Assembly (NCBI RefSeq): GCF_011440305.1
Contig: NZ_JAAOIW010000004.1
Location: 62,001-126,000, forward strand
DNA length: 64,000 bases
DNA from: Paenibacillus agricola
GTDB lineage: Bacteria > Bacillota > Bacilli > Paenibacillales > NBRC-103111
Reading direction: 5' to 3'
Every line of letters starts with the position of its first letter. Positions within the stretch are counted from its first letter, which is position 1. A program made the position numbers and the translations under genes. This document shows, piece by piece, positions 36,149 through 45,825 of the stretch. Below the pieces are notes generated by a model. It was not told the DNA's origin. It did no database searches and worked only from the letters and a program-made list of their open reading frames with translations.

Positions 36149-36187
36149 AAAGCCGTTCCCAGTCATAAGTGACTTAGGAACGGCTTT
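36149..36187. terminator. Bidirectional terminator between aldo/keto reductase and CAP gene
   Basis: AAAGCCGTTCC at 36149-36159 pairs with GGAACGGCTTT at 36177-36187; TTATTTT follows on the plus strand and TTAAG on the minus. Confidence 0.85.
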
Positions 36188-36200
36188 ATTTTATCCACGT

Positions 36201-36854
36201 TTAAGAAATAAATTCTTGCACCCAAGCCCCATTGTAGTGGCCGATCCCTATTTTCGTAAATCCGCTGTTCAAAATATTGGCTCTATGCCCTGGACTGTTC
36301 ATCCAATCATTCATCACCTGCTCGGCGCTAGTTTGGCCTTTGGCGATATTTTCGCCTGCTGAGCTATAAGTGATTTGAAAACTGTCCATCATATTGAAGG
36401 GCGACCCATAGGTTGGAGAATTGTGGTCAAAGTAATTGTTGTCGTACATATCCTGTGCCTTGACCAACGCCATCTTGGACAAATTATTATCCATCACAAG
36501 AGCAGGCTGTCCCATGCTTGTTCTATTTTTGTTGACTAACTGCAGCACTTGCTGCTCGAAATTAGAGCCTGTTGCTGTCTGTTCAGCTGGAATCGCCGGT
36601 TGTGATGGGTTTTCGGTACACCAATTAGAAGAATTGGGTGCCTGCAGCATCGAAATCGAAGATTGGGGCACACCCACTGTCGCTGTTGAGGATGCTTGGG
36701 TCAGGATGGGCAGCTTTCCAGCCGCGTGCGCCGTGTTATTGACGCGTATTTCTTGGGAAGCCGCCTGCTGCATCTTGGTTCTGTTTGCATATTCCGTGCA
36801 GCCTGTTGACAGTAACGCCAATAACATTGCCGCTAATACATAAATAATTTTCAT
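36201..36854 (-). CDS. CAP/SCP-domain lipoprotein (YkwD-like)
   Basis: A 217-residue exported protein. The lipobox is LLSTGC (Cys at about 19), then a Thr/Ser/Pro-rich linker to about residue 95 and a CAP domain: LQLVNKNRTSMGQPALVMD, DMYDNNYFDHNSP, GENIAKGQTSAEQVMNDWMN, SPGHRANILN and IGHYNGAWVQEF. These are the standard motifs of bacterial SCP/PR1 proteins, commonly found in spores or cell walls of Bacilli. ATG at 36854, with GAGGTGG about 8 nt upstream. Confidence 0.92.
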   Translation of the reverse strand: MKIIYVLAAMLLALLSTGCTEYANRTKMQQAASQEIRVNNTAHAAGKLPILTQASSTATVGVPQSSISMLQAPNSSNWCTENPSQPAIPAEQTATGSNFEQQVLQLVNKNRTSMGQPALVMDNNLSKMALVKAQDMYDNNYFDHNSPTYGSPFNMMDSFQITYSSAGENIAKGQTSAEQVMNDWMNSPGHRANILNSGFTKIGIGHYNGAWVQEFIS

Positions 36855-36981
36855 GTGATCAACCACCTCTTGATGTCATTGTAGGTTCACCTCTGTTTGT
36901 TCTCATTACTAACATTTGTAGGTATCGCGACATTTATTCCAAATTTCATTAAAAGGTTGTGACTGCATCTATGCATGAAAA

Positions 36982-37033
36982 AAGTGGCGATATTCAGAAG
37001 CCCCTTTTAGGGAATGAACTGAAATCACCACTT
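36982..37033 (-). terminator. Terminator of the DNA methyltransferase gene
   Basis: AAGTGGCGAT at 36982-36991 pairs with ATCACCACTT at 37024-37033 (one G-U on the minus strand), with six T's following on the minus strand; 35 nt past the stop. Confidence 0.8.
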
Positions 37034-37067
37034 CATTTTAAGGTCTCATAGCTAGGCTAACAAACCG

Positions 37068-38330
37068 TCAGTGTTGAACCGTTTCCGTTTCTTGCTGCTC
37101 CTTTGCAGCCGATGCGTGCTTGTGCGCCAATCGCTGTTTCACCCATTTGGCGATAGGCAAGGCGATTGATCTGGCCAGCATCACGGGAACGGCATTGCCA
37201 ATTTGTTTATATTTTTTATCTATATGCGAGTTTTTCAACTCGACATGCTGTGGATTGAATACATACCAATCGGGAAAGGTTTGAATTCTTTTCACTTCCG
37301 TTACGGAAAGCCGCCTATTTTCTTCAATCGGTTCTGTAAATTCCCAATGGTCGGTTTCGATAAACCTCATCGGTTCACCACCTGGATGTAGTGGCGCTTG
37401 GCGACCGGAGGCTTGAATGGTGAAGCTTTGCTCATCCCAATTTTTTTTGCGGTTACGCGACATGTACATCGAGGAAAAAGAGCCCTTGTAATAGTCCCCA
37501 GGGTGGTCTTTCAGGTCGCCAATGGCATCCTCTAACGTCACATAAGCTTGGCCCCCTATACCATGGCTTGGCTGTGGAAGCTCATATTGAAAATCTTTAA
37601 TCGAATTTTTTACGCCGACTAAAAAAACACGTTCCCTAAGCTGGGGTACCCCATAATTTCGGGAATTCACAAGATTAGGATACACGGTGTAGCCTACGGC
37701 TGAGAAGTCTTCTACAATTTGCCTAAAGACCTCACCATTACCTAATGTCAGCATACCCTTGACGTTCTCAGCCACAAAAATTTCCGGCTCAGACTGGGTC
37801 AAGCAACGAATAAACTGGAGGTACAAAAAATTACGCTTATCGTCAATCAGGCGGGGACCAGCCCCAGAAAAGCCTGGGCAGGGGAATCCTCCAAGCACCA
37901 GGTTGGCACGGGGGAATTTTTTCACCTTACGGATATCCCCATTTAGCACTTTAATATGCTCCGGATTATTAAGCGTGTAGGTTTCAAGCGCCTCTTTAAA
38001 AAAATCATTGGCAAAGATGGTATGGAACACACTTTGTTCACGAAGCTCCTTATAAACCTCTCTGTTAGCAAAAGCGTCCAAAGCCTGCTGCTCGCCAATC
38101 TCCGCTTGCAGTCCAGCCAATTCAAAGCCAAGATCAAGCCCCCCTGCTCCGCAAAACAAGGAAACTACATTAAATTTATCGTCACGGGGTTGCACTTCCC
38201 CTTCCAAATCAATAACCGCTTCGGTTTGTTTCTCCTCCAAAATACGTTCATTTAAAAATTGCTTGATTTCTTCCGTAGATAAATTAGGAGCCGGCCGATA
38301 CTTACCACGACCTCGCTGATCAACCTTCAT
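37068..38330 (-). CDS. Solitary DNA (cytosine-5)-methyltransferase
   Basis: A 420-residue C5-MTase. Ordered motifs: I SLFCGAGGLDLGFE (about 56-69), IV GGFPCPGFSGAG with the catalytic Cys, VI AENVKGM, VIII QLRERVFLVG, and X KQIGNAVPVMLA. Motif IV has FPCPGFS where most enzymes have PPCQGFS. There is no endonuclease gene next to it, so it is an orphan methylase rather than an evident restriction-modification system. ATG at 38330 is chosen with AAGGGG 6 nt upstream; the frame remains open 23 codons into the end of rlmN. It is about 20 nt downstream of rlmN. Confidence 0.92.
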   Translation of the reverse strand: MKVDQRGRGKYRPAPNLSTEEIKQFLNERILEEKQTEAVIDLEGEVQPRDDKFNVVSLFCGAGGLDLGFELAGLQAEIGEQQALDAFANREVYKELREQSVFHTIFANDFFKEALETYTLNNPEHIKVLNGDIRKVKKFPRANLVLGGFPCPGFSGAGPRLIDDKRNFLYLQFIRCLTQSEPEIFVAENVKGMLTLGNGEVFRQIVEDFSAVGYTVYPNLVNSRNYGVPQLRERVFLVGVKNSIKDFQYELPQPSHGIGGQAYVTLEDAIGDLKDHPGDYYKGSFSSMYMSRNRKKNWDEQSFTIQASGRQAPLHPGGEPMRFIETDHWEFTEPIEENRRLSVTEVKRIQTFPDWYVFNPQHVELKNSHIDKKYKQIGNAVPVMLARSIALPIAKWVKQRLAHKHASAAKEQQETETVQH

Positions 38331-38353
38331 AGTCCGCCCCTTCTCACAGCCAC

Positions 38354-39418
38354 CTAAGCACTCGCTATTTTCATCTGTTTGCTTCTTAATTGTCCGCAAG
38401 CGGCGTCGATATCGGCTCCATGCTCAAGACGCACCGTGCAATTCATGCCTTGCTTTTTTAAAAGGTCATAAAATGCCATAATCGATTCCTGCTCACTTCG
38501 TTGATATTGGCTATGCTCATCCACCGGATTGTAAGGAATTAAATTAACCGTAAGCAGGTTGCGCTTATCGCCAATAAGCTCGACCAGCTCCGCGGCATGC
38601 TCGAGGCGGTCATTAACATCCTTAAGCAAAATATATTCAATCGTCACTTTACGATTCGTTTTCTCCAAATAATAGGCAATCCCCTGCATCAGCTTCTCAA
38701 TAGGAACGGCACGGTTTATTCTCATAATCCGCGTACGCAGCTCGTTATTAGGTGCGTGTAAGGAAACCGCTAAATTTACCTGTAATTGGGTATCTGCGAA
38801 TTCAACGATTTTTTCAGCAAGGCCACTGGTGGAAACCGTGATATGCCTGGAGCCAATGGCTAAACCTTTATGATCGATAACAACCTTGATAAAATCCAAC
38901 AAATTTTGGAAATTATCAAATGGCTCACCAATGCCCATTACTACGATATGACTCACCTTTTCACCAAGCTCCAGACGATCTAGATGGTGTTGAACATTCA
39001 TAATTTGCTCCACTATTTCGCCGCTGGATAAATCGCGTTTCTTAGGCAATAACCCACTTGCACAAAAGCTGCAGCCAATATTACAGCCTACTTGAGTGGT
39101 TACACACACCGATAAACCGAATTTATGCCGCATCAATACCGTTTCAATTAAATCCCCGTCACTCAGCTTGAACAAAAGCTTGATCGTTCCATCCTTGGAC
39201 TCTTGCTTCAAATGCTCGGTCAAGGTTTGAATGACGTAATGGTCTTGCAGCAGTTGAATACAATCTTTATTGACATCCAGCATGTCCGAGAAATCCGTTA
39301 CCCGTTTTCTATAAAGCCAATCCCAAACCTGTAAGGCGCGGGATTTTTTGTGTCCATGTTCAATAAGCCAAGCGGTTAGTTGTTCCAAAGTTAATCCAAG
39401 TATGGATGTTTGTTTCAT
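38354..39418 (-). CDS. rlmN: 23S rRNA/tRNA adenine-C2 methyltransferase RlmN
   Basis: A 354-residue radical-SAM methyltransferase that methylates C2 of A2503 in 23S rRNA and A37 of tRNAs. The [4Fe-4S] motif is [11 protein letters not shown] (about residues 113-123), followed by [10 protein letters not shown], the [10 protein letters not shown] segment and a Cys near the C-terminus (DAACGQLR) corresponding to the catalytic Cys that forms the RNA adduct. Full length. It is followed at short distance by the orphan DNA methylase, making a likely two-gene transcript. Confidence 0.95.
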   Translation of the reverse strand: MKQTSILGLTLEQLTAWLIEHGHKKSRALQVWDWLYRKRVTDFSDMLDVNKDCIQLLQDHYVIQTLTEHLKQESKDGTIKLLFKLSDGDLIETVLMRHKFGLSVCVTTQVGCNIGCSFCASGLLPKKRDLSSGEIVEQIMNVQHHLDRLELGEKVSHIVVMGIGEPFDNFQNLLDFIKVVIDHKGLAIGSRHITVSTSGLAEKIVEFADTQLQVNLAVSLHAPNNELRTRIMRINRAVPIEKLMQGIAYYLEKTNRKVTIEYILLKDVNDRLEHAAELVELIGDKRNLLTVNLIPYNPVDEHSQYQRSEQESIMAFYDLLKKQGMNCTVRLEHGADIDAACGQLRSKQMKIASA

Positions 39419-39521
39419 GCGATACCCTCATTTCAATACTTAACCATCATTTGATTACGTTTCTTCTATTTTACTTAAGATTATTTATTTAAACAAGGTG
39501 GCCGTGCAAAAACCAGGAAAA

Positions 39522-39553
39522 ACCGTCCGCAAAAACCAAGCGCATCGGACGGT
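39522..39553 (-). terminator. Terminator after the rhamnogalacturonan lyase pseudogene
   Basis: ACCGTCCG at 39522-39529 pairs with CGGACGGT at 39546-39553; on the minus strand TTTTT follows. Confidence 0.8.
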
Positions 39554-39585
39554 CTTTAGATGTAAAATTTGATGTTGGAACACGG

Positions 39586-41477
39586 TTATGGTGTATACAT
39601 ACTTGGCTGGGCAGGAGTAGACATGCCATCACCCAAATAAAAGCTAGTATGTGGCGGCTGGTTATAGGCTATATTTTGCCATGCGACACCCAAACGATAT
39701 ACGGGATCATGCATCAACGTATAGAATCGGTAATTCGATTCGTAATTGGTCGTATAGAAACGCAAGGCTGAATTATCGCTTTTGCGCCAGACCGCTTCCT
39801 CACGCCAGTCTCCGAATATATCTGCCTGCAGGGACGGATTACCTTTTGTCGTATTGTTGGACAAGGTTCCTGTTGCTGTCAGCAAATTGGAGGTCGTGGA
39901 GGCTGTGTAATCCCACTTGTCAATTTTTCCCACACCTGTGGAGCTGCTGCTTGAATATGTATGATCAAGCAGCTCACGCAGCAAATCGCCATCCCACCAT
40001 ATACCGAAATTCGTTGATGATGGAAGCGTATTTGTAATTAATGTGCCTGTTACCGTACGCAGCCCCACTCCATTGCCCGCCCATACCTCTTCACCGATGG
40101 TTCGCGGATCGATATCAGCTGACAGCCCTCTGCCTGTATCCGCTCCCGTATTTACACCCCATAGGATCGCGCCTGTATTGGGGTCATACATCGCAGCACC
40201 ATAGGCGCCGTGGTACTCTCGTTCACCTTGAACACCTCGTAGCCTGCACGATTCGGATTCAAATCCCCTACATGAAGCGCATCGCCATGGCCCATCGCTG
40301 TATTAACCTTCTTCGTTCCGTTATCATCTACGACCAGTGCACCATAGATGATCTCATCCTTGCCATCCCCATCAACATCGGCAACACTCAGATTATGATT
40401 GCCTTGACCCGCCGTTCCGGCATTCGCGGAGCTATTGCTGTCAAATGTCCACCGCTGGGTCAGTGCACCTGCCCGCCAATCATAGGCAACCAATACGGTT
40501 CTGGTATAATAGCCACGCGCCATCACGATGCTTGGCCGTACTCCATCCAGATACGCAACCCCTGCCAAAAATCGATCCACACGATTGCCATAGCTATCAC
40601 CCCAGCTCGATACGGTTCCTCGTGCAGGCAACTAATTCGTTGTGGTCAGCGCAGCACCGGTATCACCGGAGAACACCGTCAAAAATTCAGGTCCAGTCAG
40701 CACATAGCCGCTGGAATTCCGATAGTCCGCTGTGGCACTACCGATGGTAATACCCGTTCCATCTACGGTTCCATCCGCCGTTTTACAAACAATTTCTGCT
40801 TTCCCGTCACCATCAAAGTCGTAAACGAGAAATTGTGTATAGTGCGCGCCGGCGCGTATATTTTTGCCGAGATCGATTCTCCACTTGCGGGTTCCATTAA
40901 GCTCATAAGCATCCAGAATAACGTTGCCTGTATAGCCCGACTGAGAATTATCCTTGGAATTGGAAGGATCCCATTTCAAAACAATTTCGTACTCTCCATC
41001 CCCATCCAGGTCACCGATACTCGCATCATTAGCATTGTAGGTATAGGCAGAACCATTAACGGCTCCACCTGCAGGCTGCTGAAGCGGAACATCCAAATAA
41101 TTATTGGCCAATACGCTGGCGGAGGGTGATGCACTCTGTTCAACCCCACCCACAACAGCGCGTACGGTGTAGGTCGAGGAAATCGTTCCTGTAGTATCCA
41201 AATAATTGGTTTTGGATGTAATCGGCGTCGTGTTCAGCTTTGTAGATCCTCTGTACAGGTTAAAGCTGACCGAACTTGCTTCCGTGCCCAGCAGCCGCCA
41301 GCTAACCAATACACCTGCCGTCAGCTTGACGGCAACAACTCCGCGACTCAGCAGCTCCATTTGGCGTGGGGCAGCGGCTGCAGTGGTTTGGCCAATCTCA
41401 AGGAATGGTCCAGCCAACAACAGACTGCTTATTACTAACGTTGTTAATCTTGAGGGCTTTCGAAACCAACTTCTCAT
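39586..41477 (-). pseudogene. Rhamnogalacturonan lyase (PL11, YesW-like), inactivated
   Basis: About 630 codons, secreted: signal peptide, then an N-terminal fibronectin-like region, then the PL11 beta-propeller with Ca-binding loops DLDGDGEYE, DFDGDGKAE and DVDGDGKDE, and the C-terminal DIFGDWREEAVW and NIAYNQPPHTSFYLG, which are hallmarks of the family that cleaves pectic rhamnogalacturonan I. It is broken twice: a TAG nonsense codon at about 40632 (TTN*LPARG, where a Tyr codon would continue) and a one-base deletion near 40203 that moves TTAP into the wrong frame before AMYDPNTGAILWG. The start has AAGGAGG and is intact, so decay looks recent. Confidence 0.93.
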
Positions 41478-41634
41478 ACAATTCCTCCTTCAGATCGCAT
41501 CAACTGTTTATCCATTCAAAGTATATGGTTGCGGTTACATGGGTTTATTCAAAAAATCCGACTATTCTGTTCAATAAACAGTGACGACTTGATCGTCGCC
41601 ATTAATACATGTAGCCAATAATTTGAAGCACTAA

Positions 41635-41665
41635 AAAGACCTAAGCCGCAAGCACTTAGGTCTTT
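41635..41665 (-). terminator. Terminator of the alpha/beta hydrolase gene
   Basis: AAAGACCTAAG at 41635-41645 pairs with CTTAGGTCTTT at 41655-41665, perfect 11 bp, T-run on the minus strand. Confidence 0.85.
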
Positions 41666-41696
41666 CTTTGATCTAGACAAATGCGAGTGCTGAAAA

Positions 41697-42542
41697 CTAG
41701 CTCCGCGATGTGTGTTTCACTATAGCTACGATGATTCCTTCCCACTCCGCCTTAGGAATTTCATGCCCTGTGCCTTCGAGCGTAATTAAAGCTGCCTTAG
41801 GAATTTCATTCTCTAAAGCAATGCCATGCTCATAAGGAAGCACAGGATCTTCCGTACCGTGAATAACTAAGGTAGGCACGTCGATATCCTTGATCCGACC
41901 AACATAGGATTCCCCCCCACCAAGGAGCGCATGGTTAAACATGCTGAGCAGATTATTCGCTCTTTGGGCTTCCGCTGTAGCCAGCTTCAAAGCCTGCTGC
42001 TTATCGAAGGGATGCTTGGAGCCAGCCAATAAGCGCCAGCCTTCGGCCATGTAGTCTGCCGCTATGGACTTATCAGCCCAATTAACGTTTCCACCCAGCG
42101 CGTGGTAGTCCAGTATCTTTGGATCAATCTGCGGTAATCCCTCATTGGGTCCAAATATACTCGACATCATCAATGTCAGGCTTACAACCCGCTCTGGATT
42201 CCGCAGCGCTGCCAATTGCGCAAGCATCCCACCCAATGACATACCTACCAGATGGGCTTGCTTGATTCCGTTCGCATCCAATACCCCGACCGTATCCGCA
42301 ACCATATCTTCAATATCATATAGGGGTTTACCCGGTACGTATGAAGTAGTACGTCCGACATCCCGATTATCGAAGCGAATGACATAACGCCCATAATCCG
42401 CCAAGCGCTGGCAAAATTCAGCGTCCCACCAAATCATCGATGCCATGGCGCCCATAATTAACAAAACAGCAGGATCCTTAGCATTCCCGAAGGTTTCTGA
42501 GCATACTTCAATACCGTTGATTGCATTTATCTTTTCGTTCAT
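41697..42542 (-). CDS. Alpha/beta hydrolase
   Basis: A 281-residue hydrolase. The nucleophile elbow is GMSLGGM (Ser102), the oxyanion region is LLIMGAMASMIWWD near 28-40, the acid Asp is in IHGTEDPVLPY and the catalytic His in GTGHEIP near the C-terminus. This sequence type (with RFDNRDVGRTT) is found in many esterase/epoxide-hydrolase-like proteins. ATG at 42542 is chosen: GAGGA is 7 nt upstream, while the ATG two codons earlier overlaps that site. It lies downstream of a pirin/MarR unit but is separated from it by a terminator. Substrate unknown. Confidence 0.9.
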   Translation of the reverse strand: MNEKINAINGIEVCSETFGNAKDPAVLLIMGAMASMIWWDAEFCQRLADYGRYVIRFDNRDVGRTTSYVPGKPLYDIEDMVADTVGVLDANGIKQAHLVGMSLGGMLAQLAALRNPERVVSLTLMMSSIFGPNEGLPQIDPKILDYHALGGNVNWADKSIAADYMAEGWRLLAGSKHPFDKQQALKLATAEAQRANNLLSMFNHALLGGGESYVGRIKDIDVPTLVIHGTEDPVLPYEHGIALENEIPKAALITLEGTGHEIPKAEWEGIIVAIVKHTSRS

Positions 42543-42763
42543 TGTCATTTCCTCATTTCATTCGTATTGGTTAATAAGAAAAAGCATAAAAAAATAAACC
42601 CATCGATTTTTCGCAAAAAAAAAGATGAATGTACGTGACTTTTCCTTAAATTAACGTAACCGAATGAATTTGATAATCACAGTCGTCAGCACTCCTGTAC
42701 AATAAAGTATGGACAATACGCCCACACTTAATTGTAACACAAACCTGCTGTTAAATCACTGAA

Positions 42764-42808
42764 AAAGCCTCCAATCCCCGCTTTTGAGAGCAGGTAATTA
42801 GAGGCTTT
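42764..42808 (-). terminator. Terminator of the marR-pirin operon
   Basis: AAAGCCTC at 42764-42771 pairs with GAGGCTTT at 42801-42808, long loop with internal pairing; TTTTT on the minus strand. Confidence 0.75.
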
Positions 42809-42814
42809 GTTAGT

Positions 42815-43588
42815 TCACCTTTTATATAAAGGATAGGTTACTGCTGTCGGCACCTGAATAAGAATGATCCGCATTTCGGCTTCCCCCGCCGCTAGCAGTT
42901 GGATTTCTTCCTCTGTGTCTGCCTCCATAACAATGAAATCTTTATGCTGGTGACCTATAGAAGAAGGAGCACTGCTACTCCTGTTCCACACCCCTCCACC
43001 ACGAATAGCCAAGGCTGCAAGTGAATATCCGGCAGGAATCGTATGCTTATACTCACTTCCAGCCTCTAAATGGATATCCCACATGTTAACATCCGCCACC
43101 AATTTAATAGGAGAGTCCCTCCCGATCACGGTTTTAACAACAACATGGTCCAATGAAGCCACTGGGAAATCCTCATGTATAAATTGATTGTAGGTAGGTT
43201 TTCTTTGGATCGCTTCATTCAGATTAGGCTCGAACCAGATCTGGAACATTTCTGCCTTCGGTCCGACAATCCGTTCTTTATGAGAAATACCCGAGCCCGC
43301 TTGCATAACCTGAGCCCCACCAGAGGTCACTATACTGTTCGTCCCTAATGTATCTCCATGCTCGGCAACCCCGTTGATCACATAGGTCATAATTTCAAAG
43401 CCTTGGTGGGGGTGAAGCCCAAGCGCCCCTTCTTGCTCCACAAATCCCCAAGCCCAATAAAATAAAGGGCCTACACGCTGTGCTACAGAACCTTCCCGGG
43501 GGAATCCGATCGGCTTTTGCTCGATGATTTTCCCTCCGTCAAAGGAGCCAACTGCCTGCTGCTCGGGTGGGTACACGTTGATGTTCAT
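42815..43588 (-). CDS. Pirin-family protein (YhhW/quercetinase-like)
   Basis: A 257-residue bicupin. The metal-binding motif GLHPHQGFEIMTYVINGVAE (about residues 56-75) carries His58, His60 and Glu, with a further His in the SGISHKE segment. Prokaryotic pirins often have quercetin 2,3-dioxygenase activity or protect against redox and aromatic stress. It starts 14 nt after the MhqR-like MarR gene, so both are transcribed from the operator-bearing promoter at 44.1 kb. Good ribosome site (AAGGAGG) before the ATG. Confidence 0.93.
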   Translation of the reverse strand: MNINVYPPEQQAVGSFDGGKIIEQKPIGFPREGSVAQRVGPLFYWAWGFVEQEGALGLHPHQGFEIMTYVINGVAEHGDTLGTNSIVTSGGAQVMQAGSGISHKERIVGPKAEMFQIWFEPNLNEAIQRKPTYNQFIHEDFPVASLDHVVVKTVIGRDSPIKLVADVNMWDIHLEAGSEYKHTIPAGYSLAALAIRGGGVWNRSSSAPSSIGHQHKDFIVMEADTEEEIQLLAAGEAEMRIILIQVPTAVTYPLYKR

Positions 43589-43602
43589 TTTAAGTAACCT
43601 CC

Positions 43603-44052
43603 TTAAGTTTGTTCCGCGGCTATACCCAGCTTTTTGAGTATGTCTATACCCTGCTTTTGTTCTTCTTGGGTCACTGCTTGCATCAAGGAATGAATGGTAG
43701 ACGCATGAATGGGAAAAATAGCATCAAATAGCTTATTACCGTCCGTAGTCATTTCTGCATAGATGACCCTTCGATCCTCTGCACATGGTACCCGATTCAG
43801 CAAGCCTTTTTTCTCCAGTTTATCAATATTATAGGTCATGCTTCCGCTAGTCACTAAAATTTTATCGCCAATTTGCTGTAAGGGCACTCTCCCCTTCGCA
43901 TATAACACTTCTAATACCATAAATTCAGAAGGAGATAAGCCGTATTTCTTCACATCTTTAGTTGCCTGATCCATTAATGCTTTATAAGCCTTGGAAAGTA
44001 CGATAAATAGCTTAAGCGAAATTGCTTGATCCTCATCTAATTGAAAGGGCAT
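43603..44052 (-). CDS. mhqR: MhqR-like MarR-family repressor
   Basis: A 149-residue winged-helix repressor. It resembles B. subtilis MhqR, the sensor of methylhydroquinone and catechol stress: SLKLFIVLSKAYKALMDQAT, DVKKYGLSPSEFMVLEVLY, RVPLQQIGDKILVTSGSMTY and the wing NRVPCAEDRRVIYAEMT. ATG at 44052 has AGGTGG 8 nt upstream. It is followed by the pirin gene. The 18-bp palindromes at 44085-44102 and 44600-44617 resemble the published MhqR box, so it likely represses itself, pirin and the DoxX gene. The mhqR name is inferred from resemblance and regulon content. Confidence 0.8.
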   Translation of the reverse strand: MPFQLDEDQAISLKLFIVLSKAYKALMDQATKDVKKYGLSPSEFMVLEVLYAKGRVPLQQIGDKILVTSGSMTYNIDKLEKKGLLNRVPCAEDRRVIYAEMTTDGNKLFDAIFPIHASTIHSLMQAVTQEEQKQGIDILKKLGIAAEQT

Positions 44053-44084
44053 GAAAGCCACCACCTAACTATCTTTAATTTCAT

Positions 44085-44102
44085 TATTTCAATTTAAAGA
44101 TA
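44085..44102. promoter_or_regulatory. MhqR-type operator, marR-pirin promoter
   Basis: TATTTCAATTTAAAGATA agrees at 15 of 18 positions with the site before the DoxX gene and retains the AGAT arm of the MhqR box. A TATCTTTAA half site at 44070-44078 faces TTAAAGATA at 44094-44102. Confidence 0.6.
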
Positions 44103-44165
44103 TATGTTTTGGCGATCTCAGTCAAGCTGTTGTTTTTGTTGTTTTCCTTTCCAATCTTCATGCTT

Positions 44166-44561
44166 TTATCCCAAAGCATAGGCACCTGGACCAATCAACG
44201 CAATTCCAATAGCAACCACCATTAGCACTAACGGATATTCATAGCCATTAGCTGTTGCCCAAATTCCATTTTTACCATGTACCTTGATGATCGCTCCCAG
44301 CATAGTCAGTGTAATTAATACAGCAGCCAGTGGAGTGAACAGCCCCGTAGCAAAGAGAATGCCTCCCAACAATTCCATAACCCCAGCCAAGACGGCCATC
44401 ACAACACCCGGTTTAATTCCAATCGACTCCATCCACCCACCTGTACCTTTAGGACCGTAGCCACCAAACCACCCAAACAGCTTTTGCGCACCATGCCCAA
44501 TAAACAATAATCCCACGACCAAACGAATCAACAATAAGCCTAATGCCAACATAGAAATCAC
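44166..44561 (-). CDS. DoxX-family membrane protein (MhqP/CatD-like)
   Basis: A 131-residue protein with four membrane helices. The N-terminal [26 protein letters not shown] and the [26 protein letters not shown] segments match the DoxX family. B. subtilis members (MhqP, CatD) are induced by quinones and work with thiol-dependent or catechol-cleaving enzymes. It lies upstream of the MarR gene on the same strand but has its own operator at 44600-44617. GGAG is 8 nt before the ATG. Confidence 0.92.
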   Translation of the reverse strand: MISMLALGLLLIRLVVGLLFIGHGAQKLFGWFGGYGPKGTGGWMESIGIKPGVVMAVLAGVMELLGGILFATGLFTPLAAVLITLTMLGAIIKVHGKNGIWATANGYEYPLVLMVVAIGIALIGPGAYALG

Positions 44562-44599
44562 TCCTCATTTAGTTTTAATTAAATTATCTTTCATTTAAT

Positions 44600-44617
44600 T
44601 ATCTTAACTTAAAGATA
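44600..44617. promoter_or_regulatory. MhqR-type operator, doxX promoter
   Basis: TATCTTAACTTAAAGATA is an 18-bp imperfect palindrome with TATCT/AGATA arms, the same length and arms as the B. subtilis MhqR box (ATCT-N8-AGAT). It lies 40 bp upstream of the DoxX start. Confidence 0.65.
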
Positions 44618-44697
44618 TAATATTCAACGCTCATTGTCAATACCCATTTGCCCTAATTTTAAAAAGGACTCAAACGGTGGTTAGATTTCTGAAATCG

Positions 44698-44733
44698 AAG
44701 AAAACCCTACTGAGGCTGCTGTAGGGTCTTCTT
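44698..44733 (-). terminator. Terminator of galE
   Basis: ACCCTAC at 44704-44710 pairs with GTAGGGT at 44721-44727, flanked by AAGAA/TTCTT; on the minus strand TTTTCTT follows. Confidence 0.7.
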
Positions 44734-44751
44734 AATGGGGAGGTGCACCCA

Positions 44752-45825
44752 TTAATTTACTCCGTTAATGGACAATTGAATCTTATTGACTCCTTCAACC
44801 TCAGCCTTACTCTCATAGCCATTAGGATTATTGACCTGCCAGCGCCAAGCATCGCTGCACATCGTTTCCAAGCCGCGTTCCGCAACCCAACCTAGCTGCT
44901 GCTTCGCTTTTAATGGATCTGCATAACAAACGGCTACATCACCTTGCCTACGAGCAACAAATTCGTAAGGAACTGATTTCCCTGAAGCAAGCTCGAAGGC
45001 CTTCATCATTTCAAGAACACTAACCCCTTTGCCAGAACCCAAATTATAAGTATGTACACCAAAACCCGTATCCAGGCTTGTACGCTCAACTGCTTTTAAA
45101 TGACCAATCGCTAAATCAACTACATGTATGTAATCCCGAACGCCAGTGCCGTCTTGTGTTTCATAATCATTTCCGAATATTCGCAGCCGCTTCAGCTTTC
45201 CAATGGCCACTTGGGTGATATAGGGCAATAAATTGTTAGGAATACCGTTCGGGTCTTCACCTATTCGTCCACTTGCATGGGCACCAATCGGATTGAAATA
45301 TCGAAGCATAATAATGCTCCAGCTAGCATCCGAAATATAAAGATCACGTAAGATTTCTTCAATCATCAGCTTGGTCCGGCCATAAGGGTTGGTTGCCAGT
45401 AATGGAAAATCTTCCGAGATTGGCATTTTCTCCGGCGTTCCATACACCGTTGCGGAGGAACTGAAAACCAGTTTTTTGACACCAAATTTTTGCATTGTGT
45501 GACAAAGGTTTAGGGTGCCTGTGATATTATTATGGTAATATTGCAACGGGATTTTCACGGATTCTCCAACTGCTTTCAGACCGGCGAAATGAATAACAGT
45601 GTCGATATGATGGTGCTCAAAAATATGTTCAAGACCTTGCCGATCCAGCAAATCCATTTTATAAAATACCACATTCTTGCCGGTAAGCTCCTCAACGCGT
45701 TGCAATGCTTCCGGCTTGCTGTTTTGCATATTGTCTACTACAATAATCTCATAGCCGCTATTTAACAGCTCCACACAAGTATGGCTTCCAATATAGCCCG
45801 CTCCACCCGTTACCAAAACTACCAA
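44752..45825 (-). CDS. galE: UDP-glucose 4-epimerase GalE
   Basis: A 357-residue extended SDR that interconverts UDP-glucose and UDP-galactose. The NAD loop is [11 protein letters not shown] at 4-14, then [11 protein letters not shown], the catalytic Ser in FSSSATVYG and YGRTK for the Tyr/Lys pair, RYFNPIGAH, and the C-terminal [16 protein letters not shown] at 45825 is chosen: GGGGGT is 6 nt upstream and it gives the normal GalE N-terminus [15 protein letters not shown]; the extra 11 upstream codons are unsupported. No other Leloir genes are adjacent, so it probably serves cell-wall or exopolysaccharide sugar supply. Confidence 0.95.
   Translation of the reverse strand: MVVLVTGGAGYIGSHTCVELLNSGYEIIVVDNMQNSKPEALQRVEELTGKNVVFYKMDLLDRQGLEHIFEHHHIDTVIHFAGLKAVGESVKIPLQYYHNNITGTLNLCHTMQKFGVKKLVFSSSATVYGTPEKMPISEDFPLLATNPYGRTKLMIEEILRDLYISDASWSIIMLRYFNPIGAHASGRIGEDPNGIPNNLLPYITQVAIGKLKRLRIFGNDYETQDGTGVRDYIHVVDLAIGHLKAVERTSLDTGFGVHTYNLGSGKGVSVLEMMKAFELASGKSVPYEFVARRQGDVAVCYADPLKAKQQLGWVAERGLETMCSDAWRWQVNNPNGYESKAEVEGVNKIQLSINGVN

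Noticed and set aside
39586-40191. Separate short genes for the three open pieces of the PL11 region
   Set aside because: The three pieces join into one PL11 protein interrupted by a stop and a frameshift, so they are one pseudogene.
40041-41129. 362-codon plus-strand open frame
   Set aside because: It is antisense to the rhamnogalacturonan lyase pseudogene, whose translation has clear family motifs; the antisense translation has none.
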